Positions 35,948 through 44,019 of a DNA stretch of 64,000 nucleotides are shown piece by piece. The DNA is from Chryseobacterium sp. ISL-6. GTDB lineage: Bacteria > Bacteroidota > Bacteroidia > Flavobacteriales > Weeksellaceae. Under the pieces are notes generated by a model, which searched no databases, was not told the DNA's origin, and was given only the letters and a program-made list of their open reading frames with translations. The position numbers and the translations under genes are program-made. Within the stretch, counting starts at the first letter, position 1. Each line of letters starts with the position of its first letter. Location: the NCBI RefSeq assembly GCF_018613715.1, contig NZ_JAGGPT010000010.1:186001-250000 (forward strand). The letters are read 5' to 3'.

Positions 35948-37411
35948 TTATAGTTTACTTGAATCTATCGGAATATATTTCGGTTTTTTATCCTGCTTTT
36001 TCTTGTCCTCAGCTTTTTTGATTGCTTCCTGCTGTTGTTTTTGTAGCTGATACAGGTGTATTCTTTGCGCTAGTGCTTCACTTTCCATCTTATTGGTTTC
36101 GGTTTTCAGGCTACCAAGCCACGCTTCGTAAGCAGATGAAGGCATTTCAGCATATCCTAAATTATTAATTTTGGTAAACTGTTCTTGCAGTTGCTTGAAC
36201 TGATCTACAGCTTTGGGAAAATAACCCGCTCTTTCCACATCTCTTTTATCTTCAGGGTTAATTCCTAATCTTCTTAATGCAGACAACAATCTTGTCCTAC
36301 TGACATTTGACTTTTCCATATTAGGAGCTATACCATTAGGATAAAGTTCTAATGCTTTGTCTATAACTTTATTTACAAATTCATCATATCCGAATTTGTG
36401 AACATATCCTCTTGCCAAATCAAAATATGCCATTCCTAGCAATTCTTTTTTTGTCAGGTTTTCCATATAGATTTTATTTTGCAGAGCTTCGGACTTAATA
36501 TAGCCTGATTCTAATAGAAACGTATTGGTAGAAAACATTCCGTTGGTCAACTCTATATTCCGCAACTTTCCTTCATCATCTATAAATCGGATGTAGGAAT
36601 GGTTAGGAGCTAATGCTAAATAAGCTTCAGTTCCCATAGCTTCCGCAAGCATCAAATAATATTGTGGCATAGAATGGCACTGCCCTGATCCCGTTTTCAA
36701 AAGTTTGGAAACAAACATTTTGCTCCAGTCCTTTTCTCCTAAGTAGTCTTTAAAATCGTATTCAAAAGCTTTGTGAGTTGTTCCACCTAATTTCATATCC
36801 TTAGAGAAATACTCAAAAATCATCAGATTTTTAGAAACATTACTTTCGGTATCCTGTTTCCGTTCTCTCATTTTCTGCAACAATTGTTTTGCAGTTTTCT
36901 CTACGCTGGATTTCAATTGTGATGAATTCTGCTTATTACCATAAAAAGCGTTCTCAACAGTAAAATTAGCATCGGTCAAAGAATAATTTTCAGCATCCAT
37001 TCCGGAAAGTTTATCAAAAGCATCGTAATAGGATTGTGTTCCCGCTTTTCCGGATAATGTAGGCAGATCGTAAGACATATTTCGTCCATTCGTAACCCAT
37101 TCACGGAATTTCATTTCTTCTGCATCCTTGTTCAATTCTGCTTGTTGACGATTTCTTTCCTTTTCTTCGGCTTCTGCACGTTTGAAATCTTCCATAACCA
37201 TTCTTCTATTTCGTTCATCTTGTTTGGATAAACTACCATTGATATAGTTTTGAGGAACACTTGGAATATTTGATTTTGTACTGGTAAAGGTTTGACTCGA
37301 ATAATCACCCAGGGAACTTGGACTATTAGTTTGTTGTATGGTTGGGAAATTTGGTAATTGCCCAAACGTAAAATTTATAGTTGTAAAAAGAATAAAGAGT
37401 ATTAATTTCAT
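35948..37411 (-). CDS. Exported transglutaminase-like protein (paralogue 2)
   Basis: 487 aa. Signal peptide (about 1-17, TFGQ), then a glutamate/arginine-rich coiled coil (about 66-105, EERNRRMVMEDFKRAEAEEKE is part). The core GQCHSMPQYYLMLAEAMG and LALAPNHSYIRF with NIELTNGMF supplies Cys/His of a transglutaminase-like fold, followed by a helical region and a second coiled coil rich in Q/K at the end. First gene of the operon; the hydrolase gene starts about 40 bp after it. It may act on cell wall or proteins at the surface, or handle the hydrolase; both are inference. Confidence 0.75.
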   Translation of the reverse strand: MKLILFILFTTINFTFGQLPNFPTIQQTNSPSSLGDYSSQTFTSTKSNIPSVPQNYINGSLSKQDERNRRMVMEDFKRAEAEEKERNRQQAELNKDAEEMKFREWVTNGRNMSYDLPTLSGKAGTQSYYDAFDKLSGMDAENYSLTDANFTVENAFYGNKQNSSQLKSSVEKTAKQLLQKMRERKQDTESNVSKNLMIFEYFSKDMKLGGTTHKAFEYDFKDYLGEKDWSKMFVSKLLKTGSGQCHSMPQYYLMLAEAMGTEAYLALAPNHSYIRFIDDEGKLRNIELTNGMFSTNTFLLESGYIKSEALQNKIYMENLTKKELLGMAYFDLARGYVHKFGYDEFVNKVIDKALELYPNGIAPNMEKSNVSRTRLLSALRRLGINPEDKRDVERAGYFPKAVDQFKQLQEQFTKINNLGYAEMPSSAYEAWLGSLKTETNKMESEALAQRIHLYQLQKQQQEAIKKAEDKKKQDKKPKYIPIDSSKL

Positions 37412-37506
37412 ATGAATATCTGTGGTTTCGCTAAATTAAGGAAAATCAACTACAATATAAAAAGGAAAACCATAAAGGCTTTTTTTCCAAATATAATAAA
37501 AAATTC

Positions 37507-37534
37507 ATTAATTCGGATTTGAGTCCGAATTAAT
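37507..37534. promoter_or_regulatory. Operator-like inverted repeat between divergent genes
   Basis: ATTAATTCGGA and TCCGAATTAAT are perfect complements around a 6-nt centre (TTTGAG). It lies 29 bp before the HTH gene at 37563 and about 95 bp before the divergent operon start at 37411. Likely binding site of the small HTH protein. Confidence 0.6.
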
Positions 37535-37562
37535 TTAGAGGCTATCTCTTTTATTTGTGAAT

Positions 37563-37784
37563 ATGAAAGTTGCAAATAGGAAGATTGTTGAATATATAAG
37601 GGATAACTGGGTTATTCCTATCAACAACAACAGCCTCTTTGCTACCGAATATAATATTGATGAAAAGACGGTTCGCAGAATAAAAGATGATGAAAATTAT
37701 CACATAAGTCTAATAACTATTATGAGAATCTGCGAAGCAAAAAATATTACATTATCTAAATTTTTTGAAATGGTCGGAATTTAA
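37563..37784 (+). CDS. Small HTH regulator
   Basis: 73 aa from the ATG at 37563 (a GTG at 37557 would add two residues). The whole protein is one HTH domain: NNSLFATEYNIDEKTVRRIK as first HTH part and ISLITIMRICEAKNITLSKF, as in Cro/CI-like regulators. It is divergent from the transglutaminase/hydrolase operon with a perfect 11-bp inverted repeat between them, so it probably controls that operon and itself. Confidence 0.72.
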   Translation: MKVANRKIVEYIRDNWVIPINNNSLFATEYNIDEKTVRRIKDDENYHISLITIMRICEAKNITLSKFFEMVGI

Positions 37785-37787
37785 AAT

Positions 37788-38072
37788 TTATACTATCCTG
37801 AGTAATTTTCCATTAATATTGAGAATATAATTAACTTTCCAATTTTGTAGCCAGTGGCTACAAAATCGATAATTCAGAAAAATCACTTGAAAATTTTGAT
37901 GAAACGCAAGAATCTCTTTCTCACCTAAATATAATATTGAACGTAAAATTCTTATTCTTTCTGCAATCTGAACAGTAGGTAGTTTTCTTTGCTTTCTGGA
38001 GAGTTTGATCTGTTCTAATAATTGGCTTAGTTTAGTTTCCTTATTTATTTTGCTTACTCGCCTCAAACCCAT
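37788..38072 (-). CDS. Doubtful small ORF downstream of the mobilization genes
   Basis: 94 aa; the first residues come from an out-of-frame overlap (32 bp) with the mobilization gene at 38041. The middle (LSQLLEQIKLSRKQRKLPTV, then IAERIRILRSILYLGEKEI) has protein-like composition. A perfect 11-bp hairpin at 37842-37866 lies inside it, which argues for a terminator and a shorter or absent gene. Confidence 0.35.
   Translation of the reverse strand: MGLRRVSKINKETKLSQLLEQIKLSRKQRKLPTVQIAERIRILRSILYLGEKEILAFHQNFQVIFLNYRFCSHWLQNWKVNYILNINGKLLRIV
37842..37866 (-). terminator. Hairpin downstream of the mobilization genes
   Basis: ATTTTGTAGCC, loop AGT, GGCTACAAAAT: a perfect 11-bp stem, about 175 bp after the mobilization operon. 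No long T-run follows, so termination is likely but not certain. Confidence 0.5.
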
Positions 38073-38652
38073 CCTTAAACCTCAAAAAATCTCCTGCTTT
38101 CTTAGGATTATTTTTAATCCAAAGTTGCATTACTTTAGTGTTTTCCTGTAACATTTTCACCTCATTTTCGTCATAGATTTTTTTTCCTTCACCAGCAATT
38201 TCATTTAAAATATCTTGGCGTAGTTCACTTTTTGCTTTGATGCTTTCTTTGTACCATTTGGTAGCGAAATTGATGGAGGCGATGAAAACTAAAATCGCAA
38301 AGACAAAAACTCCAATTCCGCTCCAAATAAATTTCTTCTTCCATTTTATATCCTTTCCAAAACCTTCCAAATAATCTTTAGCTTCTTTTGAAAGAACCAT
38401 CTCTATCTGATTAGGAATACTGGCAAGGAATTCAGCTCTATAGGTTTGCTCTAATTTAAAAAAGGCTACCGTTTCATTATTGAACGACTGTCCTTCTTCC
38501 AAACTGATCTGTACCTCGTTCAACAGGGTCGTATGGTCTTCAATGGCAAACTGAAGTTTGATATTTTGTTCAATATTTTCATTGTTTGATTTGATCACAT
38601 TTTCTAAAAGCTCCATTCCGTTACTTTTAGATTCTTTATTTTTATTTTCCAT
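38041..38652 (-). CDS. Membrane mobilization accessory protein
   Basis: 203 aa. Residues 1-100 are helical and charged, a membrane helix lies at about 109-129 (IWSGIGVFVFAILVFIASI), and a helical tail follows. It starts 20 bp after the relaxase gene on the same strand, the usual place for the third gene (MbpC-like) of Bacteroidota mobilizable elements. It probably ties the relaxosome to a helper element's mating machinery; assignment rests on context and topology. Confidence 0.65.
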   Translation of the reverse strand: MENKNKESKSNGMELLENVIKSNNENIEQNIKLQFAIEDHTTLLNEVQISLEEGQSFNNETVAFFKLEQTYRAEFLASIPNQIEMVLSKEAKDYLEGFGKDIKWKKKFIWSGIGVFVFAILVFIASINFATKWYKESIKAKSELRQDILNEIAGEGKKIYDENEVKMLQENTKVMQLWIKNNPKKAGDFLRFKDGFEASKQNK

Positions 38653-38672
38653 ATTTATTTTTTAAATTTTTA

Positions 38673-39821
38673 TTATCGTTTTAATTTTCGCTTCTTTTTC
38701 CAGAGTTCATCTTCGTCCTTAGAAACATAGGTTGGATTAAGGAAGTCACCTAATAATCCGCCTGCAATTTCTATTAAGCTTTCATTTGTTTCTGATTTTA
38801 GATGATTACTTGCATCACTTACTACACTATTTTGATTCAATGATTTTAGCGCATCACCAAGATCAGAATCTATTGTTGACAGAGAGAACCCTATATTTTT
38901 CCGGAAGAACAATCCGTTTTTATGTCGATTGCTATCATCTTTATCGATCCATATATCCTGAATATCATTTTTTCGATTGGCTTTAAATTCTTCGATATAT
39001 TGAATCTTTACAGAAAATCCCTTTTGTTGGAGATTTTCCCTAAACTCCTTTAAGTTGTCAGCGTTTTTTTGTGCTTCCTTAACCGCAGTTTTAACTTCAA
39101 ACAGAGATTTTATTTCAGAGATTCTCAACTGATTTGAGACCTCAGATAATTTGTAACCCGCTTTATAAAGTTTTTCTGTTTGATGATTTTTGTCCTTTTC
39201 CATCACAATCCGCATTCCCGAAATTCCGTCCTTGACATTTGAAGACAATTGAACTTCAAAACCTTTTTTCTTCATTTCTAACATCAAGTCATCAAAATTA
39301 TCTTCTGACCTAATAGCCTCGGTCAAGTTTTTCAGCATCTCAGCTTTTTTCTGAATTCCAATTTCAACATCGGTCAATAATCCTTTCTCTTTGCAAACTT
39401 CTCTGACAGCTTCCCCAAATCTCTTTCCGATATCGTGTGCTTTCACAGTGCACTTTCCCGAAATATCAATCCTATTGACAACAAAATGAATATGCTTATG
39501 TTTTGTACTGTTGTGAATATCCAATCGGTACTGATTTTTGTTTGTAACTCCAATTTTTCCTAAAGCTTTGGTGGCAATTTCCGCGAGTTCTTCATCTTTC
39601 AATTTTCTGCCAATTTCGTCCGGTTGAGAAATGTAGCCTGTCAATGCCCATTTTTTCACTTTAGGATTTCGCACAGCTACTGTTTTCATTTCGTTAAACT
39701 GATCTTCAGAAGTATCGCTTAGAAGATAATTCGAAGCCACCATTTCTGCTGTTCCTTTATCATTGCCATTGTATTCCAAAGCAATTTTTGTAATGGTTCT
39801 CGTGGTTGCGGAATTATTCAT
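38673..39821 (-). CDS. Relaxase (MobP/MbpB-like)
   Basis: 382-aa relaxase/mobilization nuclease. The histidine triad is KHKHIHFVVNRID (H108, H110, H112), the metal-binding motif III, preceded by YRLDIHNST. The N-terminal IALEYNGNDKGTAEMV segment is usual for the MbpB group. It nicks one strand at oriT and stays bound to the 5' end during transfer. It overlaps the accessory protein gene by 8 bp, and the oriT-like repeat lies just upstream of that gene. Confidence 0.9.
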   Translation of the reverse strand: MNNSATTRTITKIALEYNGNDKGTAEMVASNYLLSDTSEDQFNEMKTVAVRNPKVKKWALTGYISQPDEIGRKLKDEELAEIATKALGKIGVTNKNQYRLDIHNSTKHKHIHFVVNRIDISGKCTVKAHDIGKRFGEAVREVCKEKGLLTDVEIGIQKKAEMLKNLTEAIRSEDNFDDLMLEMKKKGFEVQLSSNVKDGISGMRIVMEKDKNHQTEKLYKAGYKLSEVSNQLRISEIKSLFEVKTAVKEAQKNADNLKEFRENLQQKGFSVKIQYIEEFKANRKNDIQDIWIDKDDSNRHKNGLFFRKNIGFSLSTIDSDLGDALKSLNQNSVVSDASNHLKSETNESLIEIAGGLLGDFLNPTYVSKDEDELWKKKRKLKR

Positions 39822-40263
39822 TTCTTTGTTTTTTTGAATACAAATATTGATGAATCAATTCGATCAGATTTTCAATTCTCAATAAAATTTCTTTTTTATT
39901 TTCAAAAACATTCCATTCTCGATTTCGCAAAAGGTTGGTGATTTTTTTGAAATGCGTTCCGTATTCAAGTAAGACCTCATCAGTTTGAAATTCATTAATC
40001 TTGAGTTCTTTTTCGAACAAAATATTCCGAATGTAAGTAGACAATTTTAGCGGATATTTTTCTTGTTTTTGAATGAGAGTTTCATATTCGGAATTGGTCA
40101 TTCGTATTGAAATAACCTTGTCCAGTTTTTTATTCTCCTTGGTCTTCAAACCTCCTTTACGACCTAGTTCCTGAAAATATTTTTTTCTCATTTTCTGAGC
40201 AATTTTAGCTTCATTTTCTTTGGTGGCTTGGTTTATAAATTCTTGTAAAAAGTCTTTTCCCAT
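39814..40263 (-). CDS. MobC/MbpA-like mobilization accessory protein
   Basis: 149 aa. N-terminal lysine-rich helical segment, then a ribbon-helix-helix-like part (KVISIRMTNSEYETLIQ... KLSTYIRNILF, about 49-85), typical of MobC-type proteins that bind and open oriT for the relaxase. First gene of the mobilization operon, overlapping the relaxase by 8 bp. Confidence 0.8.
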   Translation of the reverse strand: MGKDFLQEFINQATKENEAKIAQKMRKKYFQELGRKGGLKTKENKKLDKVISIRMTNSEYETLIQKQEKYPLKLSTYIRNILFEKELKINEFQTDEVLLEYGTHFKKITNLLRNREWNVFENKKEILLRIENLIELIHQYLYSKKQRNE

Positions 40264-40325
40264 TGTATTAATTTGTGTGTATTTAAAAACATTTCTGACG
40301 ATAGGAAGAAATCAAAAATCCCAAT

Positions 40326-40355
40326 TTTACAATCAGCGGATACGCTTATTGTAAA
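40326..40355. other. oriT-like inverted repeat
   Basis: TTTACAAT-c-AGCG, a GATA loop, then CGCT-t-ATTGTAAA: a 12-bp stem with one mismatch, followed by CTTTGGGTACTTTTTGCAC. It lies 63 bp upstream of the mobilization operon, the expected position of a transfer origin. The nick site cannot be fixed from sequence. Confidence 0.6.
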
Positions 40356-40410
40356 CTTTGGGTACTTTTTGCACTAACACCCCACCATATTTTACCTGTA
40401 TTTATTTTAC

Positions 40411-41289
40411 TCACCTTCGCCTTTGTTTCATTTGTCTATCATTTGATGGATTTTTATGGATCAACCAATCATTCAAGTCTTTGAAATCTGAGTACAAAAC
40501 CCGACAATCTTCTGCTATTTCATTTTCGTTTTTAATCATTTCAATAGCTCTGTTTCCGGCTTCGTCATTGTCAAAATAAAGCTCAATATTTTCATAATTT
40601 CCTAGTGAACTTTTAATATTGTGAATCATCGAAACGGAATTCAAAATGAGATAATCGAGAGGTTCTTTTTCTAAAAAATTCTCTACATTTTTAAAGGAAA
40701 GAAAATCGAAAAAACCCTCAAAAACTCTTAATGAATTTGAATCGTTTTTAATTGTCGAAATGTCTTTTTTACCCAAGCAAATTTTGGAGTATTTATTACG
40801 AATTTCATAACCGCTAGAATCGTTCTTGAAACCAATTCCGAAATAGTTTTTATCTTTCATCCGGTAATGGATTTCGTGTAAGAACTGAGTTTGATTTTCA
40901 ACTTTTCTTTCTCTTAAATATTCCAAAAGTGCAGGATGCTGGATTTTTTTCACGTCAAGTATCTCATAATTTTTGCTCAGGTTTTCTAACTTCTGATCAG
41001 GAATTTTTTGATTTTGAAAAGAAGAAAAATTCTGATTTTCTGCCCAAACCAAAACTTCATTGACCGAAGCGTTTATATATTTTTTCATAAAGTCAGTATT
41101 GTTTCCACCGATTCCTTCTGAAAATAAGTACCAATTGTTAAGACTTTTATTGATTTTAAAAGAGGCTTGGGATTCGTTGGCAAAAGGGTTGAGATACCAA
41201 GCTTCTTTTTCATTTTGTTTCGTTGGAAGGTGTCCGAGAGAAAGGAGGACTTCTTCCAACCGGATTGTATTAAATTGTTTGCAATTCAT
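40411..41289 (-). CDS. Toprim-domain DNA primase-like protein
   Basis: About 292 aa from the ATG at 41289 (MNCKQFNTIRLEEVLLSLGH), the family's usual start; an ATG at 41379 adds 30 residues. The N-terminal zinc-finger-type domain lacks the CHC2 cysteines but keeps AWYLNPF and NNWYLFSEG. The Toprim core has LRVFEGFFDFLSF (E) and IELYFDNDEAGNRA (DxD). Such primases serve replication of excised or transferred element DNA. An iteron-like array separates it from the helicase gene. Confidence 0.82.
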   Translation of the reverse strand: MNCKQFNTIRLEEVLLSLGHLPTKQNEKEAWYLNPFANESQASFKINKSLNNWYLFSEGIGGNNTDFMKKYINASVNEVLVWAENQNFSSFQNQKIPDQKLENLSKNYEILDVKKIQHPALLEYLRERKVENQTQFLHEIHYRMKDKNYFGIGFKNDSSGYEIRNKYSKICLGKKDISTIKNDSNSLRVFEGFFDFLSFKNVENFLEKEPLDYLILNSVSMIHNIKSSLGNYENIELYFDNDEAGNRAIEMIKNENEIAEDCRVLYSDFKDLNDWLIHKNPSNDRQMKQRRR

Positions 41290-41324
41290 AGCTGTAAATT
41301 TTCCGTGTTTTGAGTGAGATATTT

Positions 41325-41478
41325 TTTGTTGAATTGTTGAGAGAATCTGGTAACTTATTGATTTAATCATCTTTAACACCTAAACAAATGCTCAACAATT
41401 CAACAAACTAGAGGTTTGACCCTCAACAAACATTCAACAAAAAGTGAAGTTTAAAAGTTTGTTGAGGATTTTGTTGAG
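41325..41478. repeat. Iteron-like array, candidate replication origin
   Basis: Four copies of a CTCAACAA-(0-5 nt)-TTCAACAAA-type double motif: 41325-41341 (inverted), 41391-41407, 41422-41442, and 41458-41478 (inverted). Copies 1 and 2 (CTCAACAATTCAACAAA) are a perfect 17-bp inverted repeat 49 bp apart. The array lies between the primase and helicase genes, as expected for an origin bound by an element-encoded initiator. Confidence 0.6.
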
Positions 41479-41510
41479 TTTAAAGTGCTTGATTTTCTAT
41501 TCATTATCAA

Positions 41511-42740
41511 TCAATTCAACATTTCAACACGTTTATTAAGAATAAAATCCTTTTTTATGGTGAAATAGCGACCAACTGAATTGTTTTGGTAAAATATTCC
41601 TGCAAAATCAAGGTCGTATCTGATGTAAGTCAAACCATTATTTTGTGGATTTAATTTCCAAGTTTCCTTTAAAAGATTTCGGATATCATTTCTTGTCCAG
41701 TAAGTTGGGCGAAACATCCTATTCATCATATTCAGCAAGTCTTGCGGAACGACATTAATTTCTTCATCATTGTTGCTTTCAAAAAACTCATAAAGCAATT
41801 CTATAATCTTAGACTCGAGTTTATTGTTGTTCTTAAAAACTAATTTTCGAAGTGCTTTTGTTCTGATCTCATCGGCAGAAAACCACATTCTTGTTTTCTT
41901 TTCCGTTGAAAATGGTCTTTCAATTAAAAACCGAAGAAAATAGGGGATTTCGGAAATGAGATTATTCAAAAACTCAGTGTTTTCGGTTTTGATCGGATTG
42001 ATTTTCAGAATCCAAAATCGGATTTCGTTTTCATCGATTTGAATAAAATTCTCTTCGTTATTGGAACAAAGAATAAACTTGGCGAAAAAATCGATTTCTT
42101 CTCTGTCTTTACCTTTGGCTTCGAGTTTATCTTTATTAGTTGTTGATAGATATTTCAATCTTTCAGTGATTTCTTTCTTATCGAAAAAAACTTCATCGAT
42201 TGCCACCAACAACATTGCTGCCCAATCGCTGTTGAATTGACTTCCGAATGAATCTCCTTTAATATAAGTCATATTCAATCCGAAAATCTCCCTCAACCAT
42301 TTGATAAATGTTGATTTTCCGGTAGCTCGTTCTTTGGATACCAAACATAGAATAGGTAGAATTTGTGTTGGAAATTGCAGGAGAATTTTGAGATAATCCA
42401 AACCCATTTCCAGTTGTTCTCCGAAAATGTGCGCTACAAAATTTAAGGAAAATGGAATTTTAGATTTCAAATCTTCCGTTTCAGATGAAGGATGAAATGG
42501 GATTTCATTGTAAATATTATAGAAACCCTGAACGATTTGTTGATAATTTAAATGCTCCGGAATGCAACAGAAACCGTCAAATTTTGGCACACTTGAAACA
42601 TACATTTTTCCGTGATCGTTCACAATTGTTTCTCGATTCCAGCGAACCAAAACAGAAGTTTTATCGCCCGAAATTAATGGCTTTTCTATTACTTTATAGT
42701 AAGTTATACCAACTCGGATATAGGGATTTTTTTGGCTCAT
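41511..42740 (-). CDS. SF3-type helicase / DUF5906-like replication protein
   Basis: 409 aa. P-loop SKERATGKSTFIKWL (Walker A), Walker B AAMLLVAIDEVFF, and a KFILCSNNEENFI segment matching the superfamily 3 / VirE-DUF5906 helicase core, followed by a helical C-terminal part with a winged-helix look. It likely unwinds element DNA together with the Toprim primase. It overlaps the upstream HTH gene by 4 bp (ATGA). Iteron-like repeats follow its stop. Confidence 0.8.
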   Translation of the reverse strand: MSQKNPYIRVGITYYKVIEKPLISGDKTSVLVRWNRETIVNDHGKMYVSSVPKFDGFCCIPEHLNYQQIVQGFYNIYNEIPFHPSSETEDLKSKIPFSLNFVAHIFGEQLEMGLDYLKILLQFPTQILPILCLVSKERATGKSTFIKWLREIFGLNMTYIKGDSFGSQFNSDWAAMLLVAIDEVFFDKKEITERLKYLSTTNKDKLEAKGKDREEIDFFAKFILCSNNEENFIQIDENEIRFWILKINPIKTENTEFLNNLISEIPYFLRFLIERPFSTEKKTRMWFSADEIRTKALRKLVFKNNNKLESKIIELLYEFFESNNDEEINVVPQDLLNMMNRMFRPTYWTRNDIRNLLKETWKLNPQNNGLTYIRYDLDFAGIFYQNNSVGRYFTIKKDFILNKRVEMLN

Positions 42741-43114
42741 CTTTGAAGATTTTGGTTAGAATCTACATTTGCCTTTCTTGAATTTTTTCTAAAATTGGCT
42801 TCCGCTTCAGATTGGATTTCTTGTAAGGTTTTCTTCTTTCCTTTAGAAATCCAATCCAATAATTCATCTTCAAAAAAGTATAGTTTCTTGCCATTTTTGT
42901 AACAAGGAATCAATCTTTTCCGCACTAGAGTATAAACAGTAGGTTTTGCCTTACCTATAATTTGGCAAGCTTCTGCAATATCAATCGGAATTCTTTTTAC
43001 GGGAATTATCGGAGGCTCTTTCCTTTCTACCAGAAATTTAATTTCGGCTATTTCGCTAACCAGATGCGCAACTGCTCTTGGCAGATTTTCAAATGAAATA
43101 TCATTGCTATCCAT
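42737..43114 (-). CDS. Excisionase-like HTH protein
   Basis: 125 aa. Residues about 42-90 form an HTH_17/excisionase-type winged helix (IDIAEACQIIGKAKPTVYTL, then KNGKKLYFFEDELLDWI). The basic C-terminal tail could bind DNA. In Bacteroidota mobilizable elements this gene precedes the helicase and primase genes and can serve as excisionase or regulator. It overlaps the helicase gene by 4 bp. Confidence 0.8.
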   Translation of the reverse strand: MDSNDISFENLPRAVAHLVSEIAEIKFLVERKEPPIIPVKRIPIDIAEACQIIGKAKPTVYTLVRKRLIPCYKNGKKLYFFEDELLDWISKGKKKTLQEIQSEAEANFRKNSRKANVDSNQNLQR

Positions 43115-43151
43115 AACTATTGTTTTTGATTGTTATGGTGCAAAGAAAAAA

Positions 43152-43200
43152 AGTGATTCCTCTGTGATCGCTATAAACACGCAATCACAGAGGAATCACT
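43152..43200 (-). terminator. Long perfect hairpin before the excisionase-like gene
   Basis: AGTGATTCCTCTGTGAT and ATCACAGAGGAATCACT are a perfect 17-bp inverted repeat around a 15-nt centre. On the minus strand it is followed by a T-run (from 43151 leftward), so it can terminate the transcript from the 263-aa gene. The size also fits a protein-binding or attenuation site. Confidence 0.7.
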
Positions 43201-43226
43201 AAACATACACTTCATTTTGTGATTTT

Positions 43227-44018
43227 TTATGTTTTTTGGTACTCTGTCAAGTCTTCTTGAATTTTGATATTACCTTTTTGAGGTTCATCTTTCAAATGTG
43301 ACTTGATACTATCTAAATCAATATCATCAAGCGAAACAAATACAGTTTTTAATAATTTTGAAATTTCTTCCTGTTTTATTGGTCTAAAATAATTCCAAAT
43401 ATTCCAACCGAAATGATAAAGGTCTAGATTAGTTAATTCTTTGGTGTGGACGGAAATATCGTTAGGAATCTCTTCTTTTTTCGAATATAAACTTACGGCA
43501 TTACAAAGTGCATCAAGACCTTCATCTGTCACATATAATGCAAATTGATTCCGAGTATAATCCAAAGCGATTTGTAGTTTTTCACTTTCACTCTGTTGCT
43601 TTTTCTGGAGTTGAGTTTTTCTTATAGATTCTAGATTTACGGATTCAGTAGTTTGATTCACAATATTTTCCTCTGAATTTTCGACCAAATACGTTGGTAT
43701 ATTTTCATTAATTATTTTTTGTTGTTCTTCTCTTATATTCTCAAGATTTTCAGATGGCATAATATCTACAGTTGAATTCTCGGAACTGCCCTTTTTAGGG
43801 AAAATCTTTCTGAATAAAACAATTATCCCATCGAGAAATAAAATTATAAGTGCATAAAATAATATACTTAATGCTGTGATTGACCAAAATACAATATTTG
43901 CGGTATATTCGTCACCACCTTTTCCAAGAAAAGAAATTCTTGCTAACGCTCCCCCTATTACACATACTAATAGAACGGAAAGGTAGATAACAATATATTC
44001 GAAATATTTCAAGTGCAT
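43227..44018 (-). CDS. Uncharacterised membrane protein next to the integrase
   Basis: 263 aa with two membrane helices near the N-terminus (about 8-28 and 43-65), then a long charged cytoplasmic part (about 75-263) with repeated Q/K/E-rich helices and a C-terminal domain (TRNQFALYVTDEGLDALCNA, NLDYHFGWN-like). No family recognised. One base separates it from the integrase stop, so it is the third gene of the HTH-integrase transcript and ends at the 17-bp hairpin. Element cargo or a surface/transfer function are both possible. Confidence 0.65.
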   Translation of the reverse strand: MHLKYFEYIVIYLSVLLVCVIGGALARISFLGKGGDEYTANIVFWSITALSILFYALIILFLDGIIVLFRKIFPKKGSSENSTVDIMPSENLENIREEQQKIINENIPTYLVENSEENIVNQTTESVNLESIRKTQLQKKQQSESEKLQIALDYTRNQFALYVTDEGLDALCNAVSLYSKKEEIPNDISVHTKELTNLDLYHFGWNIWNYFRPIKQEEISKLLKTVFVSLDDIDLDSIKSHLKDEPQKGNIKIQEDLTEYQKT

Positions 44019-44019
44019 T

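Noticed and set aside
41325..41478. CRISPR array
   Set aside because: Repeats are short, irregularly spaced and in both orientations; there are no cas genes in the window.
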